A stretch of 64,000 nucleotides of DNA from Gemmobacter nectariphilus DSM 15620 (GTDB lineage Bacteria > Pseudomonadota > Alphaproteobacteria > Rhodobacterales > Rhodobacteraceae): NCBI RefSeq assembly GCF_000429765.1, contig NZ_AUCM01000008.1, positions 147,430 to 211,429 on the forward strand, given 5' to 3'. Under the pieces are notes generated by a model. That model saw only the letters and a program-made list of their open reading frames with translations. It searched no databases and had not been told where the DNA came from. The translations under genes and the position numbers were made by a program. Of this stretch, positions 8,403 to 15,309 are shown piece by piece (position 1 is the stretch's first letter; the number at the start of each line of letters is the position of its first letter).

Positions 8403-9040
8403 GCGGCATCCCCTTGCGCGGCGGCTTCAGCGCGGGCGGCGCGGGCCTGTTCACCTCGGGCCACGATTTCCCGGGCAGCCGCCTCATCATCGACCAGTCG
8501 CCGCAGCCAGGTCCGGTCAGCGTCAGAGGCGGTGCCAAGCTCGATCCGCTCCAATACCCGCTCGCGGGTCCGACGATCCTCGGCGGCTTGCTGCTGGCAA
8601 AGCGTCAGATCGTAGGCGAGGACCGGGCGCGGGTGCTTGATGAGATGGCGATACAGCTGGACCAGATAGCCCGAAGCCTGGGCCCGAGGCCCGGCGACCG
8701 ATGCAAGCCAGCTCCGGGCAATATCCGGGATTGCCGGCGGCCTTGCCTCTTTGCCGGCAGCCATCTGACGGATCATCACTTCGGACGGCCAGATGTTGCG
8801 CTTGGGTCCGCCAGCCGCCTGCAAGACATCCTCGGCCAGCTGCATGAGCGAGGGACGCGTGAGATACGCAAGGTGCGCGACCAGCCGCTGCATCAGCGCG
8901 TCATGTTCGGCCTCGGTCATCTGCTTGCCGTTGGCGCCCTTTCCGCGCTGCAGGCCGCTGGTCGCGAGGCGCTGCACGAACAGCTCTCGCACCGCATCGC
9001 GCCCTGCTGCATCGGTCGTATCGGTTCCTGCCTTATCCAT
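8399..9040 (-). CDS. hypothetical phage protein in replication region
   Basis: I do not recognise this 213-residue protein. It is predominantly helical and charged, has no Cys-pair or nucleotide-binding motif, and ends in a long Arg/Ala/Glu-rich helix (about residues 170-213) that could be a coiled coil. A Trp-containing stretch near the middle (RNIWPSEVMIRQMA, about 80-93) is its most distinctive part. It lies between the DUF1376-like gene, from which it is separated by the palindrome cluster, and the NusG-like gene, overlapped by 4 bases. A replication or late-control role is possible from position only. Confidence 0.6.
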   Translation of the reverse strand: MDKAGTDTTDAAGRDAVRELFVQRLATSGLQRGKGANGKQMTEAEHDALMQRLVAHLAYLTRPSLMQLAEDVLQAAGGPKRNIWPSEVMIRQMAAGKEARPPAIPDIARSWLASVAGPRAQASGYLVQLYRHLIKHPRPVLAYDLTLCQQQAAEDRRTRERVLERIELGTASDADRTWLRRLVDDEAAAREIVARGEQARAARAEAAAQGDAA

Positions 9041-9110
9041 CGTCCCCAGCCCCTTTTCTCAGCCTGACCCGGTTCGCCACTTCGCGCAGCACTTCCGTTT
9101 CATTCCGTAA

Positions 9111-9207
9111 GTCTTTTCTTCTCTTCTCTTTTCTTCTCTCTTCTACGCAGAACAGTTCCGAACTGTTCGCGACTGTTCCGGAACAGAATGGAACTGTTCC
9201 GGAACAG
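9111..9207. other. palindrome cluster next to a pyrimidine tract; candidate phage origin or operator
   Basis: An unusually biased tract of only C and T (9111-9143) is followed by three palindromes. GAACAGTTC-C-GAACTGTTC spans 9150-9168, and the identical 14-mer CTGTTCCGGAACAG occurs at 9173-9186 and 9194-9207, 21 bases apart (two helical turns). The block fills the noncoding gap between the DUF1376-like gene and the 213-residue gene. Repeated protein-binding sites beside a strand-biased tract in a replication region resemble phage origins, but an operator is equally possible. Confidence 0.6.
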
Positions 9208-9219
9208 ATTTCGACAGGT

Positions 9220-9846
9220 TCACCGCCTGCGCATCGGACCCTCGCACCAGCCTTGCGCGACGGCATGCATCAGCGCGGCCTCATAGTGGTTTGCCTTGCG
9301 GTTGCCCTTGCAGGCCTGCTTGAGCCAATCGTCCATCCGGCCGATCAGGCGATCATCCGACAGCACGTCATCGGACAGGCCCATCCCGCGCAGGGCCTCG
9401 CGCAGCCGCTTGAGGCGCTGATAGGTGGCCTTGTCCTCTTTCGAAAGTTCGTGGATCTCGCGCCGTTCCAGCGCGTCCTGCACCTGCGCCAGCACCACAT
9501 CGTGCATCAGGCGCACCTCGCCATCGGCCAGGCAGGGCCGCCAGTTGCGCAGCGGCCCGAACTCCATGCGGCGCAGCTCGGCCATGCGGCGCACATCGAC
9601 CCGCAGCATCTGCGCCAGTTCGGCATCGTCATCGGGCAGCGTGCCGACCGGGCTTTCCAGCTGGCACAGGTCGAACAGCGCCCGCGCCATGCCCTGCACT
9701 TCCCAGCTGCACAGTCGGAAGGACCGCGACGACAGCCAGCGTAGGTGCTGCCACTTGACGAAACTGTGCCCGTCAAGGCGCACGCCGCGCGCCACCGGAT
9801 AGACCGGCAGATCGTTTGGAACGGGTTTCAAGCGGGCCGCGGTCAT
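9220..9846 (-). CDS. DUF1376-like phage replication-associated protein
   Basis: The 208 residues follow the pattern of DUF1376/YdaU-type phage proteins, which sit in replication modules. A segment begins WQHLRWLSSRSFRLCSWEVQ near residue 33. The signature LPDDDAELAQMLRVDVRRMA follows (about 74-93), resembling a winged-helix or HTH, and then a variable basic part. It lies between the zinc-finger/MazG-like gene (4-base overlap) and the palindrome cluster. I infer a role in replication initiation, perhaps binding those palindromes. The family match is by pattern only. Confidence 0.55.
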   Translation of the reverse strand: MTAARLKPVPNDLPVYPVARGVRLDGHSFVKWQHLRWLSSRSFRLCSWEVQGMARALFDLCQLESPVGTLPDDDAELAQMLRVDVRRMAELRRMEFGPLRNWRPCLADGEVRLMHDVVLAQVQDALERREIHELSKEDKATYQRLKRLREALRGMGLSDDVLSDDRLIGRMDDWLKQACKGNRKANHYEAALMHAVAQGWCEGPMRRR

Positions 9847-10310
9847 GCGTCCGATCTCCGATCCCGTGGCGGCGCAATTCGATTGACGCCGTCACCTTCA
9901 TCCAGCACGCGCAGGATCATCGCTATGGCTTGCACGGCCTCAGCTTCCACATCCTCCCACGACCCACGATTTTCGCCGTAGTGCACCGCCGCTTTGATGA
10001 ACTCCCCCGCTTCCTCTGCCACTTTGAGCAGCGAGTAGTTCGGCGCTGGGAAACGTTCCTGCGCCAAAGTCAGAGCGATCGACGCCCGACCGATCACGGC
10101 GAGCAAATGATCTGGCAATCCGCGCACGTCGATCTTTTCGGAGAAAACCACATCCCGACCGACCGGCTTCGACCTTCGCGCATAGTCGACGGTCTGATCA
10201 CATGCCGCGATCACACAGTCCGAGCAAATCGCTACATTGACAGGCCCGGCGAGCATCACTCGAACCTCATGCTGACTTTTGCCGCAGAATGAACACGTTA
10301 TCGTTCGCAT
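9843..10310 (-). CDS. ClpX-type zinc finger fused to a MazG-like domain
   Basis: This 155-residue protein starts at ATG 10310, with the first residues MRTITCSFCGKSQHEV. The N-terminal part matches the ClpX C4 zinc-binding domain (CSFCGKSQ, then CSDC about 25 residues later). The C-terminal part (SLLKVAEEAGEFIKAAVH, then WEDVEAEAVQAIAMILRVLD) resembles the all-alpha NTP-pyrophosphohydrolase (MazG-like) fold with its ExxE and later acidic pair. A MazG-like activity would adjust nucleotide pools or alarmones during infection; the ClpX-type finger could contact ClpX adaptors or substrates. Both domain calls are from motif reading, and the combination is unusual. Confidence 0.6.
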   Translation of the reverse strand: MRTITCSFCGKSQHEVRVMLAGPVNVAICSDCVIAACDQTVDYARRSKPVGRDVVFSEKIDVRGLPDHLLAVIGRASIALTLAQERFPAPNYSLLKVAEEAGEFIKAAVHYGENRGSWEDVEAEAVQAIAMILRVLDEGDGVNRIAPPRDRRSDA

Positions 10311-10984
10311 GCCCCACCCCCAAACAGCTGCCCTTGCCGGGCATCGGCCTTGTCCATCATCAGCATATGACACGGCCCCTCATGCGCCCGGTCCCAGACG
10401 AACCAGGCATTGACCATCGGCGGCGCGCCCTTGCCCGTGAAATCGACCCGCCAGCGCATCAGATACATGCGCGCCGGGGTGAATTCGGCCCACAGCCCCG
10501 CGCGGCTGGCAGCGGCGGGCCAGCCCATCGGCAGCAGCAGCGCCATATAGTCCAGCGCCAGAACCCCCATGGCGTGCCGAATCCAGTCGCCGGTGTTGCA
10601 CTCCTTGAACGGTGGATTGGTCACCAGCGCGCGGGCGGGCGCCTCGGCCCGGCCGTAGTGATAGAACGAGCGGATCACCGCCCCGCAGCCCCGATCGACC
10701 AGATCCGAGGCGGCGACGGTCAGCCCCACCGCCTGCATCTCGCGCACCATGGCGCCATCGCCGGCCGCCGGTTCCCAGACCGTGCCGAAATCGCGCAGCC
10801 GCGCCCGCTCGGCCGCCAGCAAGGCGCGGGTGGGCTCGGGCGGGGTCGGGTAGAAATCATCCGTCTCGCGCGCGGGCGCATCGTCATAGACGCCAACCCC
10901 ATCGGCGATGCCGGTCAGCACCGGATGCGCGGCCTTGCCGGTGGCGCGGAACAGCCCGCGCGCGGATGCGGCGGCGCGGGTCAT
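10298..10984 (-). CDS. phage DNA N-6-adenine methyltransferase
   Basis: This SAM-dependent methylase probably modifies adenines in phage DNA. The 228 residues show FYPTPPEPTRALL (about 45-57), a SAM-binding motif I (VWEPAAGDGAM, about 69-79), and the catalytic NPPF tetrad in ALVTNPPFKECN (about 121-132). This is the small phage Dam-type architecture with no separate target-recognition domain visible. It sits in the early leftward operon, overlapping both neighbours, so it is made before packaging. Protection against host restriction is the usual role. Confidence 0.85.
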   Translation of the reverse strand: MTRAAASARGLFRATGKAAHPVLTGIADGVGVYDDAPARETDDFYPTPPEPTRALLAAERARLRDFGTVWEPAAGDGAMVREMQAVGLTVAASDLVDRGCGAVIRSFYHYGRAEAPARALVTNPPFKECNTGDWIRHAMGVLALDYMALLLPMGWPAAASRAGLWAEFTPARMYLMRWRVDFTGKGAPPMVNAWFVWDRAHEGPCHMLMMDKADARQGQLFGGGACER

Positions 10985-11451
10985 AGCACCACCCCCAGCG
11001 CATCGGCCTGCGTCAGCAGGTCAAGGCGGGCCAGTGCCCAATCCTCACGCTCCATCAGCTGTGGCGCGTGGTGCTGCGCCCAGAGCCAGGCATCGAGGCG
11101 GTCGAGGAACTTCAGGCGGCGCCAGTCGGCGCCGGAAACCTCGACGCGCATCCCCATACCATCCAGCGCGGCGCCCTCGGCGGCCGCCAGCGCCCCGCGC
11201 AGCACCGGGTTGGCCTTGGCGCCCAGCGGCATGTCGCCGGTCACGATCTCGCCCAGGTCATGGGTGATGCAGGCCGCCAGCAGCTCGCGGCTGGCGCCAT
11301 CGCCCCAGAAATGCAGCGCCAGCACCGCCATGCGCGCGCCGTGGCCATCCACCCGGTCCCCGCTGCGCGCAAGCCACGGGGCACTGTCGCCCGCATGCCA
11401 CCGACGAGTGAACCCGGCATACCAGCAGGTTGGGGTGACGATATCGCTCAT
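10981..11451 (-). CDS. HD-domain phosphohydrolase
   Basis: This 156-residue protein has the HD signature of metal-dependent phosphohydrolases: an early His (DGHGARMAV, about residue 38), the paired LAACITHDLGEIVTGDMP (about 59-76), and a later Asp (FLDRLDAWLW, about 115). YfbR-like nucleotidases share this layout, so nucleotide dephosphorylation is likely, but the substrate is unknown. I chose ATG 11451, which overlaps the upstream HTH gene stop by 4 bases; the longer frame is only the shadow of that gene. Confidence 0.75.
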   Translation of the reverse strand: MSDIVTPTCWYAGFTRRWHAGDSAPWLARSGDRVDGHGARMAVLALHFWGDGASRELLAACITHDLGEIVTGDMPLGAKANPVLRGALAAAEGAALDGMGMRVEVSGADWRRLKFLDRLDAWLWAQHHAPQLMEREDWALARLDLLTQADALGVVL

Positions 11452-11885
11452 GCGGGCACCTGTTGGGGGCGCGGCATCACGCGATCGACCATCTCGGCCG
11501 AGCGCATCGCGGCGCGGGTTTCGGCGGCGGCGCGGGTCAGCCCCTCGCGCACCAGATATTCTGACAGCTGGATGACCGGCTGGCCCGGCCTGCGGCGCGG
11601 CAGGCCAAGGCGGGCGGCACGCCGACCGATGTGCAGCCAGCCCATGCCGAACAGCCGCGCCAGATCGTCGGCGCGCACGTTTGCCGCCCAAAGCCGCGCC
11701 AGCTGCGCATCGTCGATCGGCTGCAACTTGCGGCCCGGCGGGCGCGGCGGCAGACCCAGCAGACGGACGCGCCGCCACAGGTTATGCCGCGTCATGCCCA
11801 GCAGGCGCGCGGCCTCGGCGGTGGTGATCGTCTCATCCAGCCAGACGGCGCGGATGCGGGCGGCCGGGATGCGCTTGTCAGGCAT
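11448..11885 (-). CDS. phage DNA-binding protein with two HTH-like repeats
   Basis: The 145 residues contain two successive helix-turn-helix-like units. The first is TTAEAARLLGMTRHNLWRRV followed by RLLGLPPR (about residues 21-48). The second is VRADDLARLFGMGWLHIGRR followed by AARLGLPRR (about 70-98). Each unit ends in the xLGLP pattern seen in GcrA-like and related site-specific DNA binders. It could be a transcription regulator of the early operon. It overlaps the DnaA-like gene by 8 bases. The exact family is uncertain. Confidence 0.6.
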   Translation of the reverse strand: MPDKRIPAARIRAVWLDETITTAEAARLLGMTRHNLWRRVRLLGLPPRPPGRKLQPIDDAQLARLWAANVRADDLARLFGMGWLHIGRRAARLGLPRRRPGQPVIQLSEYLVREGLTRAAAETRAAMRSAEMVDRVMPRPQQVPA

Positions 11886-12285
11886 TGGCGGCCTCCATCA
11901 GGTTTTGCACCTTTTTCAGGGCGTGGATGACGCTGGTATGGTCCATCCGCATCGCGCGGCCGATCTGTTCCAGCGTCAGGCCAGCCTTGCGGCCCAGCCA
12001 GATTGCCGCCCAGCGGGCGTTGACAACCTCGCGCTGGCGCCTGGCGCCCAGCATCACGCGGACGGGCACGCCAAAGCTCTCGGACACCTTGGCAAGGATC
12101 GGCTCCATGGCCGTCTCAGGCATCAGCACAAGCTTCAGCGCCTGCAGATCAGCCTCGATTTCGGGAACCGTGCCTGCATCTGGCGGCAGCGACGGTGCCC
12201 CCTCGGCCCTGACAACATTGGCCCACAGGGCGCGCAACCGCGCCGCCTCGGCCGCATCGACATGCAGCTTGACCACCTCAGCCAT
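11878..12285 (-). CDS. stand-alone DnaA domain IV protein
   Basis: About residues 65-130 of this 135-residue protein match the C-terminal DNA-binding domain of the replication initiator DnaA. They include an RRQREVVNARWAAIWL-type segment and the signature MDHTSVIHALKKV, the residues that contact DnaA boxes. The ATPase domain is absent. I chose ATG 12285, with GGAGG 7 bases upstream. It is the first gene after the hairpin-rich leader and heads the replication gene set. It may bind DnaA boxes to recruit host factors to the phage origin or to compete with host DnaA; both are inference. Confidence 0.8.
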   Translation of the reverse strand: MAEVVKLHVDAAEAARLRALWANVVRAEGAPSLPPDAGTVPEIEADLQALKLVLMPETAMEPILAKVSESFGVPVRVMLGARRQREVVNARWAAIWLGRKAGLTLEQIGRAMRMDHTSVIHALKKVQNLMEAANA

Positions 12286-12302
12286 GGACGCCTCCGGCAA
12301 AG

Positions 12303-12330
12303 GCCGCCGCGCCGGGGGTGGCGCGGCGGC
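12303..12330. other. 11-base-pair GC hairpin before the DnaA-like gene
   Basis: GCCGCCGCGCC and GGCGCGGCGGC form a perfect stem with a 6-base loop, ending 17 bases before the DnaA-like ATG on the minus strand. Only three T follow, so it may be an attenuating structure more than a terminator. Confidence 0.55.
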
Positions 12331-12629
12331 TTACCCGACGGGGGCTGCCGATCCGGCGGGCGAGAACAACAGGCCTTTCACTTTTGCCGGGAACGCCCGG
12401 TGCGGCGGGGCAATGGCGCCCCTGGCCCCCGCAGGGGATGGGGGAATTCGGGTGCCGGTCTTTCCCGGCTGTCAGAGGGTTGACGGGCTTCTGGTGATCC
12501 TCAAACCGCGTTACTGACGCATCCCGCTTTGTAGCCGCTTCCATTGACCGCCATTCGGTAACGGCATCACCCTTTGTATCGCCGCCGACGACCGGCAGCT
12601 CAAGCGGGGGTGTGAACTGAAAATCGCTG

Positions 12630-12659
12630 AAAAAGCCCCCGAGGCATGCGCCCCGGGGG
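12630..12659 (-). terminator. intrinsic terminator-like hairpin, second in the leader
   Basis: On the minus strand CCCCCG pairs with CGGGGG, extended by three more pairs after one mismatch, with a 4-base loop, and is followed directly by CTTTTTC. Confidence 0.65.
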
Positions 12660-12833
12660 AGGTCCAACAGGGAGGTGCCGGGGCGCCGCTGCCAACGAGG
12701 GAGGTCATCCACAGCAGCAACCCCGGCCTTCGACGCCTCCGCAAGCGCCGAAGATCTGCGGGGGGCAGGCGCGCCCCCCGCCATGTCGGCCGCCCCTTGA
12801 GTGGTGGCAAAATCGGCGGCCGTGGTGTTCGGG

Positions 12834-12864
12834 AAAAGCCCCCCGGCCACGATGGGCCGGGGGG
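12834..12864 (-). terminator. intrinsic terminator-like hairpin, first in the leader
   Basis: CCCCCCGGCC and GGCCGGGGGG form a perfect 10-base-pair stem with a 6-base loop; on the minus strand it is followed by CTTTTCC. It lies about 55 bases after the stop of the 74-residue early gene. Confidence 0.65.
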
Positions 12865-12918
12865 AGGCGAGGCCCGCGCGAGCAGTGACAGCGCAGGCCG
12901 AGGCGTGGGGTGCGGGCA

Positions 12919-13143
12919 TCATTGCGACACCGCCAGATGCGGGGCGTAGATCGCATTGTGCAGCTGGTCGAACATCTCGCCCAGATGCTGTTGCACGTTG
13001 CCCGGGTGGAAATCATTGACGGCGCAGCCCAGGGCCGCGACCTCGGCCAGCAACATGACGGCCTGGCCCGCATCGGGCTCGAACTCCAGCGCCTGCGCCC
13101 ATAGCGCCTGCCAGTGTTCGGAACGGTCAGGGTGGGCGCTCAT
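12919..13143 (-). CDS. small hypothetical early phage protein
   Basis: I do not recognise this 74-residue acidic, helical protein (HWQALWAQALEFEPDAGQAV in the middle). It starts with a 4-base ATGA overlap with the 138-residue gene before it, which supports translation. It is the last gene before the hairpin-rich leader. No membrane segment or metal-binding pair is visible. Confidence 0.6.
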   Translation of the reverse strand: MSAHPDRSEHWQALWAQALEFEPDAGQAVMLLAEVAALGCAVNDFHPGNVQQHLGEMFDQLHNAIYAPHLAVSQ

Positions 13144-13556
13144 TGCGGCGCCTCCATCCGGGCGGCGAGCGTCGTGATGGCTGCCTGCGCATCGGCAACT
13201 TCCTTGCGCGCGCGGTCCTGACTGCCCTTGCCGCTGGCGAAATCCATCACGGCCGCGACCGCCTCGCCATGCTCGCGCGCGACATCGGCAACGGCCTGCA
13301 TCAGGGTCTGCGATTGCGCGACCTCGGGCAGCGACCGGGCCAGCCAGCGCCGCACACAGGGATCTCCGACCGCATCCTCCAGCGCCATGATCTCGACCAG
13401 CGGCCAGTCCAGCTGCCCGGACTGGCGCTTTGAGACGCTGCCCTTGGACACGTCGGCCCCAAGCCGCGCGCCGATCACGGCGGCAGCAGCATCGACGCCG
13501 CCCGCCCGCTCGATCAGCCCGGCCATGAAAGCGCGAATGATGATCGCATCAGCCAT
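13140..13556 (-). CDS. hypothetical early phage protein (regulator-like)
   Basis: The 138-residue form starts at ATG 13556; a GTG-type upstream start adds only four residues. The first half (MAGLIERAGGVDAAAAVIGA, then VSKGSVSKRQSG, about residues 8-45) reads like a phage CII/Cro-type HTH, with a turn between two helices and a Ser/Lys-rich recognition helix. The second half is a long Ala/Arg/Glu helix that could dimerise. It is the second gene of the leftward early operon, the place of CII-like activators in lambdoid phages. The regulator role is an inference. Confidence 0.6.
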   Translation of the reverse strand: MADAIIIRAFMAGLIERAGGVDAAAAVIGARLGADVSKGSVSKRQSGQLDWPLVEIMALEDAVGDPCVRRWLARSLPEVAQSQTLMQAVADVAREHGEAVAAVMDFASGKGSQDRARKEVADAQAAITTLAARMEAPQ

Positions 13557-13646
13557 GACGCACCCCACGGTTGCGACCGGAAACCTTGTTTCCTTGGGCG
13601 CGCACCTCGCATGTGCGAGACCTGACGCATGACACAGGACACCGCA

Positions 13647-13874
13647 TCACACCGCACTCTCCGTCTCATCTGTGACAGGCGCGCCATCATCCGGCACCCA
13701 GCTGGATGCGCCGACGGCGTTGCCGGTCAGCCGCTCGATCCGCGCCGCCAGCCGCAGGCTGGGCAGCTTCTTTCTGGCCAGCAGATCGGACAGATAGGCA
13801 CGGCTGATCCCGATCCGGTCAGCCCAGACTGCCTGCCGCTCGCCGCTTTGGTCGATGTGTTGCCTGAGATCCAT
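13647..13874 (-). CDS. Cro-like HTH repressor
   Basis: This is a compact 75-residue HTH_XRE protein. The helix-turn-helix reads VWADRIGISRAYLSDLLARK (about residues 16-35), followed by the helix LPSLRLAARIERLTG. It is transcribed divergently from the CI-like repressor gene, 113 bases away, and it opens the leftward early operon, the classic position of Cro. The start ATG at 13874 lies just downstream of the promoter/operator block. It should compete with the CI-like protein for the shared operators. Confidence 0.8.
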   Translation of the reverse strand: MDLRQHIDQSGERQAVWADRIGISRAYLSDLLARKKLPSLRLAARIERLTGNAVGASSWVPDDGAPVTDETESAV

Positions 13875-13880
13875 GGCGTT

Positions 13881-13934
13881 GTTAATCGCATGGCTAACTA
13901 TTTTCGGTCAAGAGATAATTATCGGAGAGCTAAC
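13881..13934. promoter_or_regulatory. lysogeny-switch operator/promoter region, copy 1
   Basis: Read leftward: GATAATTAT (perfect palindrome GATAATTATC at 13914-13923), then TTGACC (-35 candidate, 13911-13906), GAAAA, TTAGCCA and GATTAACAA running toward the Cro start. Rightward, GATAAT at 13914-13919 could serve as the -10 of the CI-like gene. A second GCTAAC half-site lies at 13929-13934. Nearly the same string of elements recurs at 15236-15281. Confidence 0.65.
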
Positions 13935-13987
13935 AGTTTGCCGTCAGGCAATCGACTGCCGCGTTGCGGCGTGGCACCACTCGCGCC

Positions 13988-14590
13988 ATGAGCCAGGCAT
14001 TGCGAGACTGGGTCAGCGCCGAACGCGGACGCGCCGCGCGCATGGCCGACGAACTGGGGCTGTCGCGCCCCTATGTGTCAAACCTTGTGAATGGCTCCAA
14101 GCCGGGGTCGGTGGACGTCTGGCGCCGCATATCGGAATACACCGGGATACCTGCATCCGAGCTGATCGGCGGCGCGGAAACCGACGAGCCGGAACCGCAG
14201 GGCTTTTCCGAGCCCCAGTTGACCGCATTCCACCCGCCAACTGGCCAAACGGCGCACTTGCGCACAGCAGTGCGTGCGCTGTTCCCCGACGCCAAAAACC
14301 CGACGGTGCTGATCGCGCGCGGTCACCAGCCGACCTTTGGCGTGCTGGACCGCGACCTGATCATCTATGAACAGAAATTCGATCATGGGGCCATCCCTGC
14401 AAATGGCCTTGTGATCGCGCAGATTCTTTCCGACGCAGGAACCGCCCGCACAACCATCGGCAGACTTGCAGCGCCATGGATCATTGGCCACGATGCCACC
14501 GTGCGCGGGACGGACGGGCTGGACGCCTCGATCCTCGGTGTCGTGCTGGGCGTGCTGCGTGGAACCGCAATGACCAGCCACATCGGATAA
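13988..14590 (+). CDS. CI-like phage repressor without an evident protease dyad
   Basis: The 200-residue protein keeps the prophage silent. The N-terminal HTH reads RAARMADELGLSRPYVSNLV (about residues 13-32), closely parallel to the Cro-like protein. The C-terminal half (VLIARGHQPTFGVLDRDLII, later GLVIAQIL and TIGRLAAPW) has the beta-rich pattern of an S24/LexA-like dimerisation domain. The usual GDS-type Ser motif and catalytic Lys are not apparent, so RecA-stimulated self-cleavage is doubtful. I chose ATG 13988; a TTG at 13964 is possible. No Shine-Dalgarno is obvious, as is common for CI genes. Confidence 0.75.
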   Translation: MSQALRDWVSAERGRAARMADELGLSRPYVSNLVNGSKPGSVDVWRRISEYTGIPASELIGGAETDEPEPQGFSEPQLTAFHPPTGQTAHLRTAVRALFPDAKNPTVLIARGHQPTFGVLDRDLIIYEQKFDHGAIPANGLVIAQILSDAGTARTTIGRLAAPWIIGHDATVRGTDGLDASILGVVLGVLRGTAMTSHIG

Positions 14591-14621
14591 TCCCCGCGCC
14601 GGATTTGAGCGCGAGGGAAGC

Positions 14622-15203
14622 ATGGAATTTATCCTTATCCTGTTGGCATTTGCGGCCGTGACCGGCATCGCCGCCTCATCAAAGGGGCGCAGTTTCGGGG
14701 GCTGGTTCGTCCTTGGCCTGCTGTTTTCGGTATTCGCCCTGATCGCCGTGCTGGTCCTGCCGGCCATCAAGCCCGAGGACCCATACCTAAGGCCCAGGCA
14801 ATCAGCAGGCACGGGAATCCGCCCGACAGCACCATCGACACCAACCATGTCTGGCGCGGTGCCACTGCGCGGAACCGGCACATTCGACCAGATGGTCGCC
14901 GGAACTTCGCGGCGACAGGACGTCCTGGAAAACATCGCCAGCCAGAACCGGGCCCGCCTTTATGCGGTGCTGCGGCGCGAACCCTACAACCACCACGACC
15001 CGAACGCCGTTGCTGTCGATATTGACGACCGCCACGTCGGCTACCTTCCACGCGCGGACGCCGAGGAATTCTGGGCCGACGCCGACTATATCGGCATCGG
15101 CTCCGACGGCGCCAAGGTGCCGGCCAAGCTGGTCGGCGGCACTGCAGATGCCCCCACCATCGGCGTTCAGCTCGATCTTCAATGGCCCCTTGAGCGGCGT
15201 TAG
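14622..15203 (+). CDS. membrane-anchored HIRAN-domain protein
   Basis: The 193 residues begin with two hydrophobic segments (about 3-17 and 27-48) split by a short basic loop, giving a membrane anchor. A Pro/Thr-rich linker follows. Residues about 105-145 then show the HIRAN pattern: REPYNHHDPNAVAVDID, then VGYLPRADAEEF. HIRAN domains in HLTF bind 3' single-strand DNA ends; in bacteria they often sit in mobile elements. AGGGAAG precedes the ATG. It lies just after the repressor gene, so it may be expressed in the lysogen, perhaps for superinfection exclusion. That role is inference. Confidence 0.7.
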   Translation: MEFILILLAFAAVTGIAASSKGRSFGGWFVLGLLFSVFALIAVLVLPAIKPEDPYLRPRQSAGTGIRPTAPSTPTMSGAVPLRGTGTFDQMVAGTSRRQDVLENIASQNRARLYAVLRREPYNHHDPNAVAVDIDDRHVGYLPRADAEEFWADADYIGIGSDGAKVPAKLVGGTADAPTIGVQLDLQWPLERR

Positions 15204-15235
15204 GGAATCGGCATCCGCAAGAAAATTCGCTGTTG

Positions 15236-15281
15236 GATAATTATTTCGTTTGACGGAAAATTAGCCACAGGATAACAATTG
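15236..15281 (+). promoter_or_regulatory. operator/promoter copy 2, driving the rightward early operon
   Basis: GATAATTAT (15236-15244), TTGACG (15250-15255, -35), GAAAA, TTAGCCA (15261-15267) and GGATAACAA (15270-15278) occur in the same order and near-same spacing as in the Cro-side block. A -10 of TAACAA lies 17 bases after the -35. Transcription would enter the 65-residue gene whose GGAGG is at 15300-15304. Confidence 0.65.
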
Positions 15282-15309
15282 CCTCCATCGCAACCCGATG
15301 GAGGCCCCC

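Larger units (their letters stand above)
12286..12918 (-). promoter_or_regulatory. 633-base untranslated region with serial hairpins in the early operon
   Basis: No convincing gene lies here. The long minus-strand frame (to 12922) runs through strong terminators, has an unnatural composition and overlaps real starts. On the minus strand there are four GC-rich hairpins in order: 12834-12864, 12758-12781, 12630-12659 and 12303-12330. Two are followed by T-runs. This looks like a leader where early leftward transcription is stopped unless antiterminated. Confidence 0.55.

Noticed and set aside
9033..9266. 77-residue minus-strand frame through the palindrome cluster
   Set aside because: Overlaps real genes at both ends and consists of translated palindromes and a pyrimidine tract.
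12278..12922. 214-residue minus-strand frame
   Set aside because: Runs through two intrinsic terminators, with Pro/Arg/Gly-rich random composition and no ribosome site.
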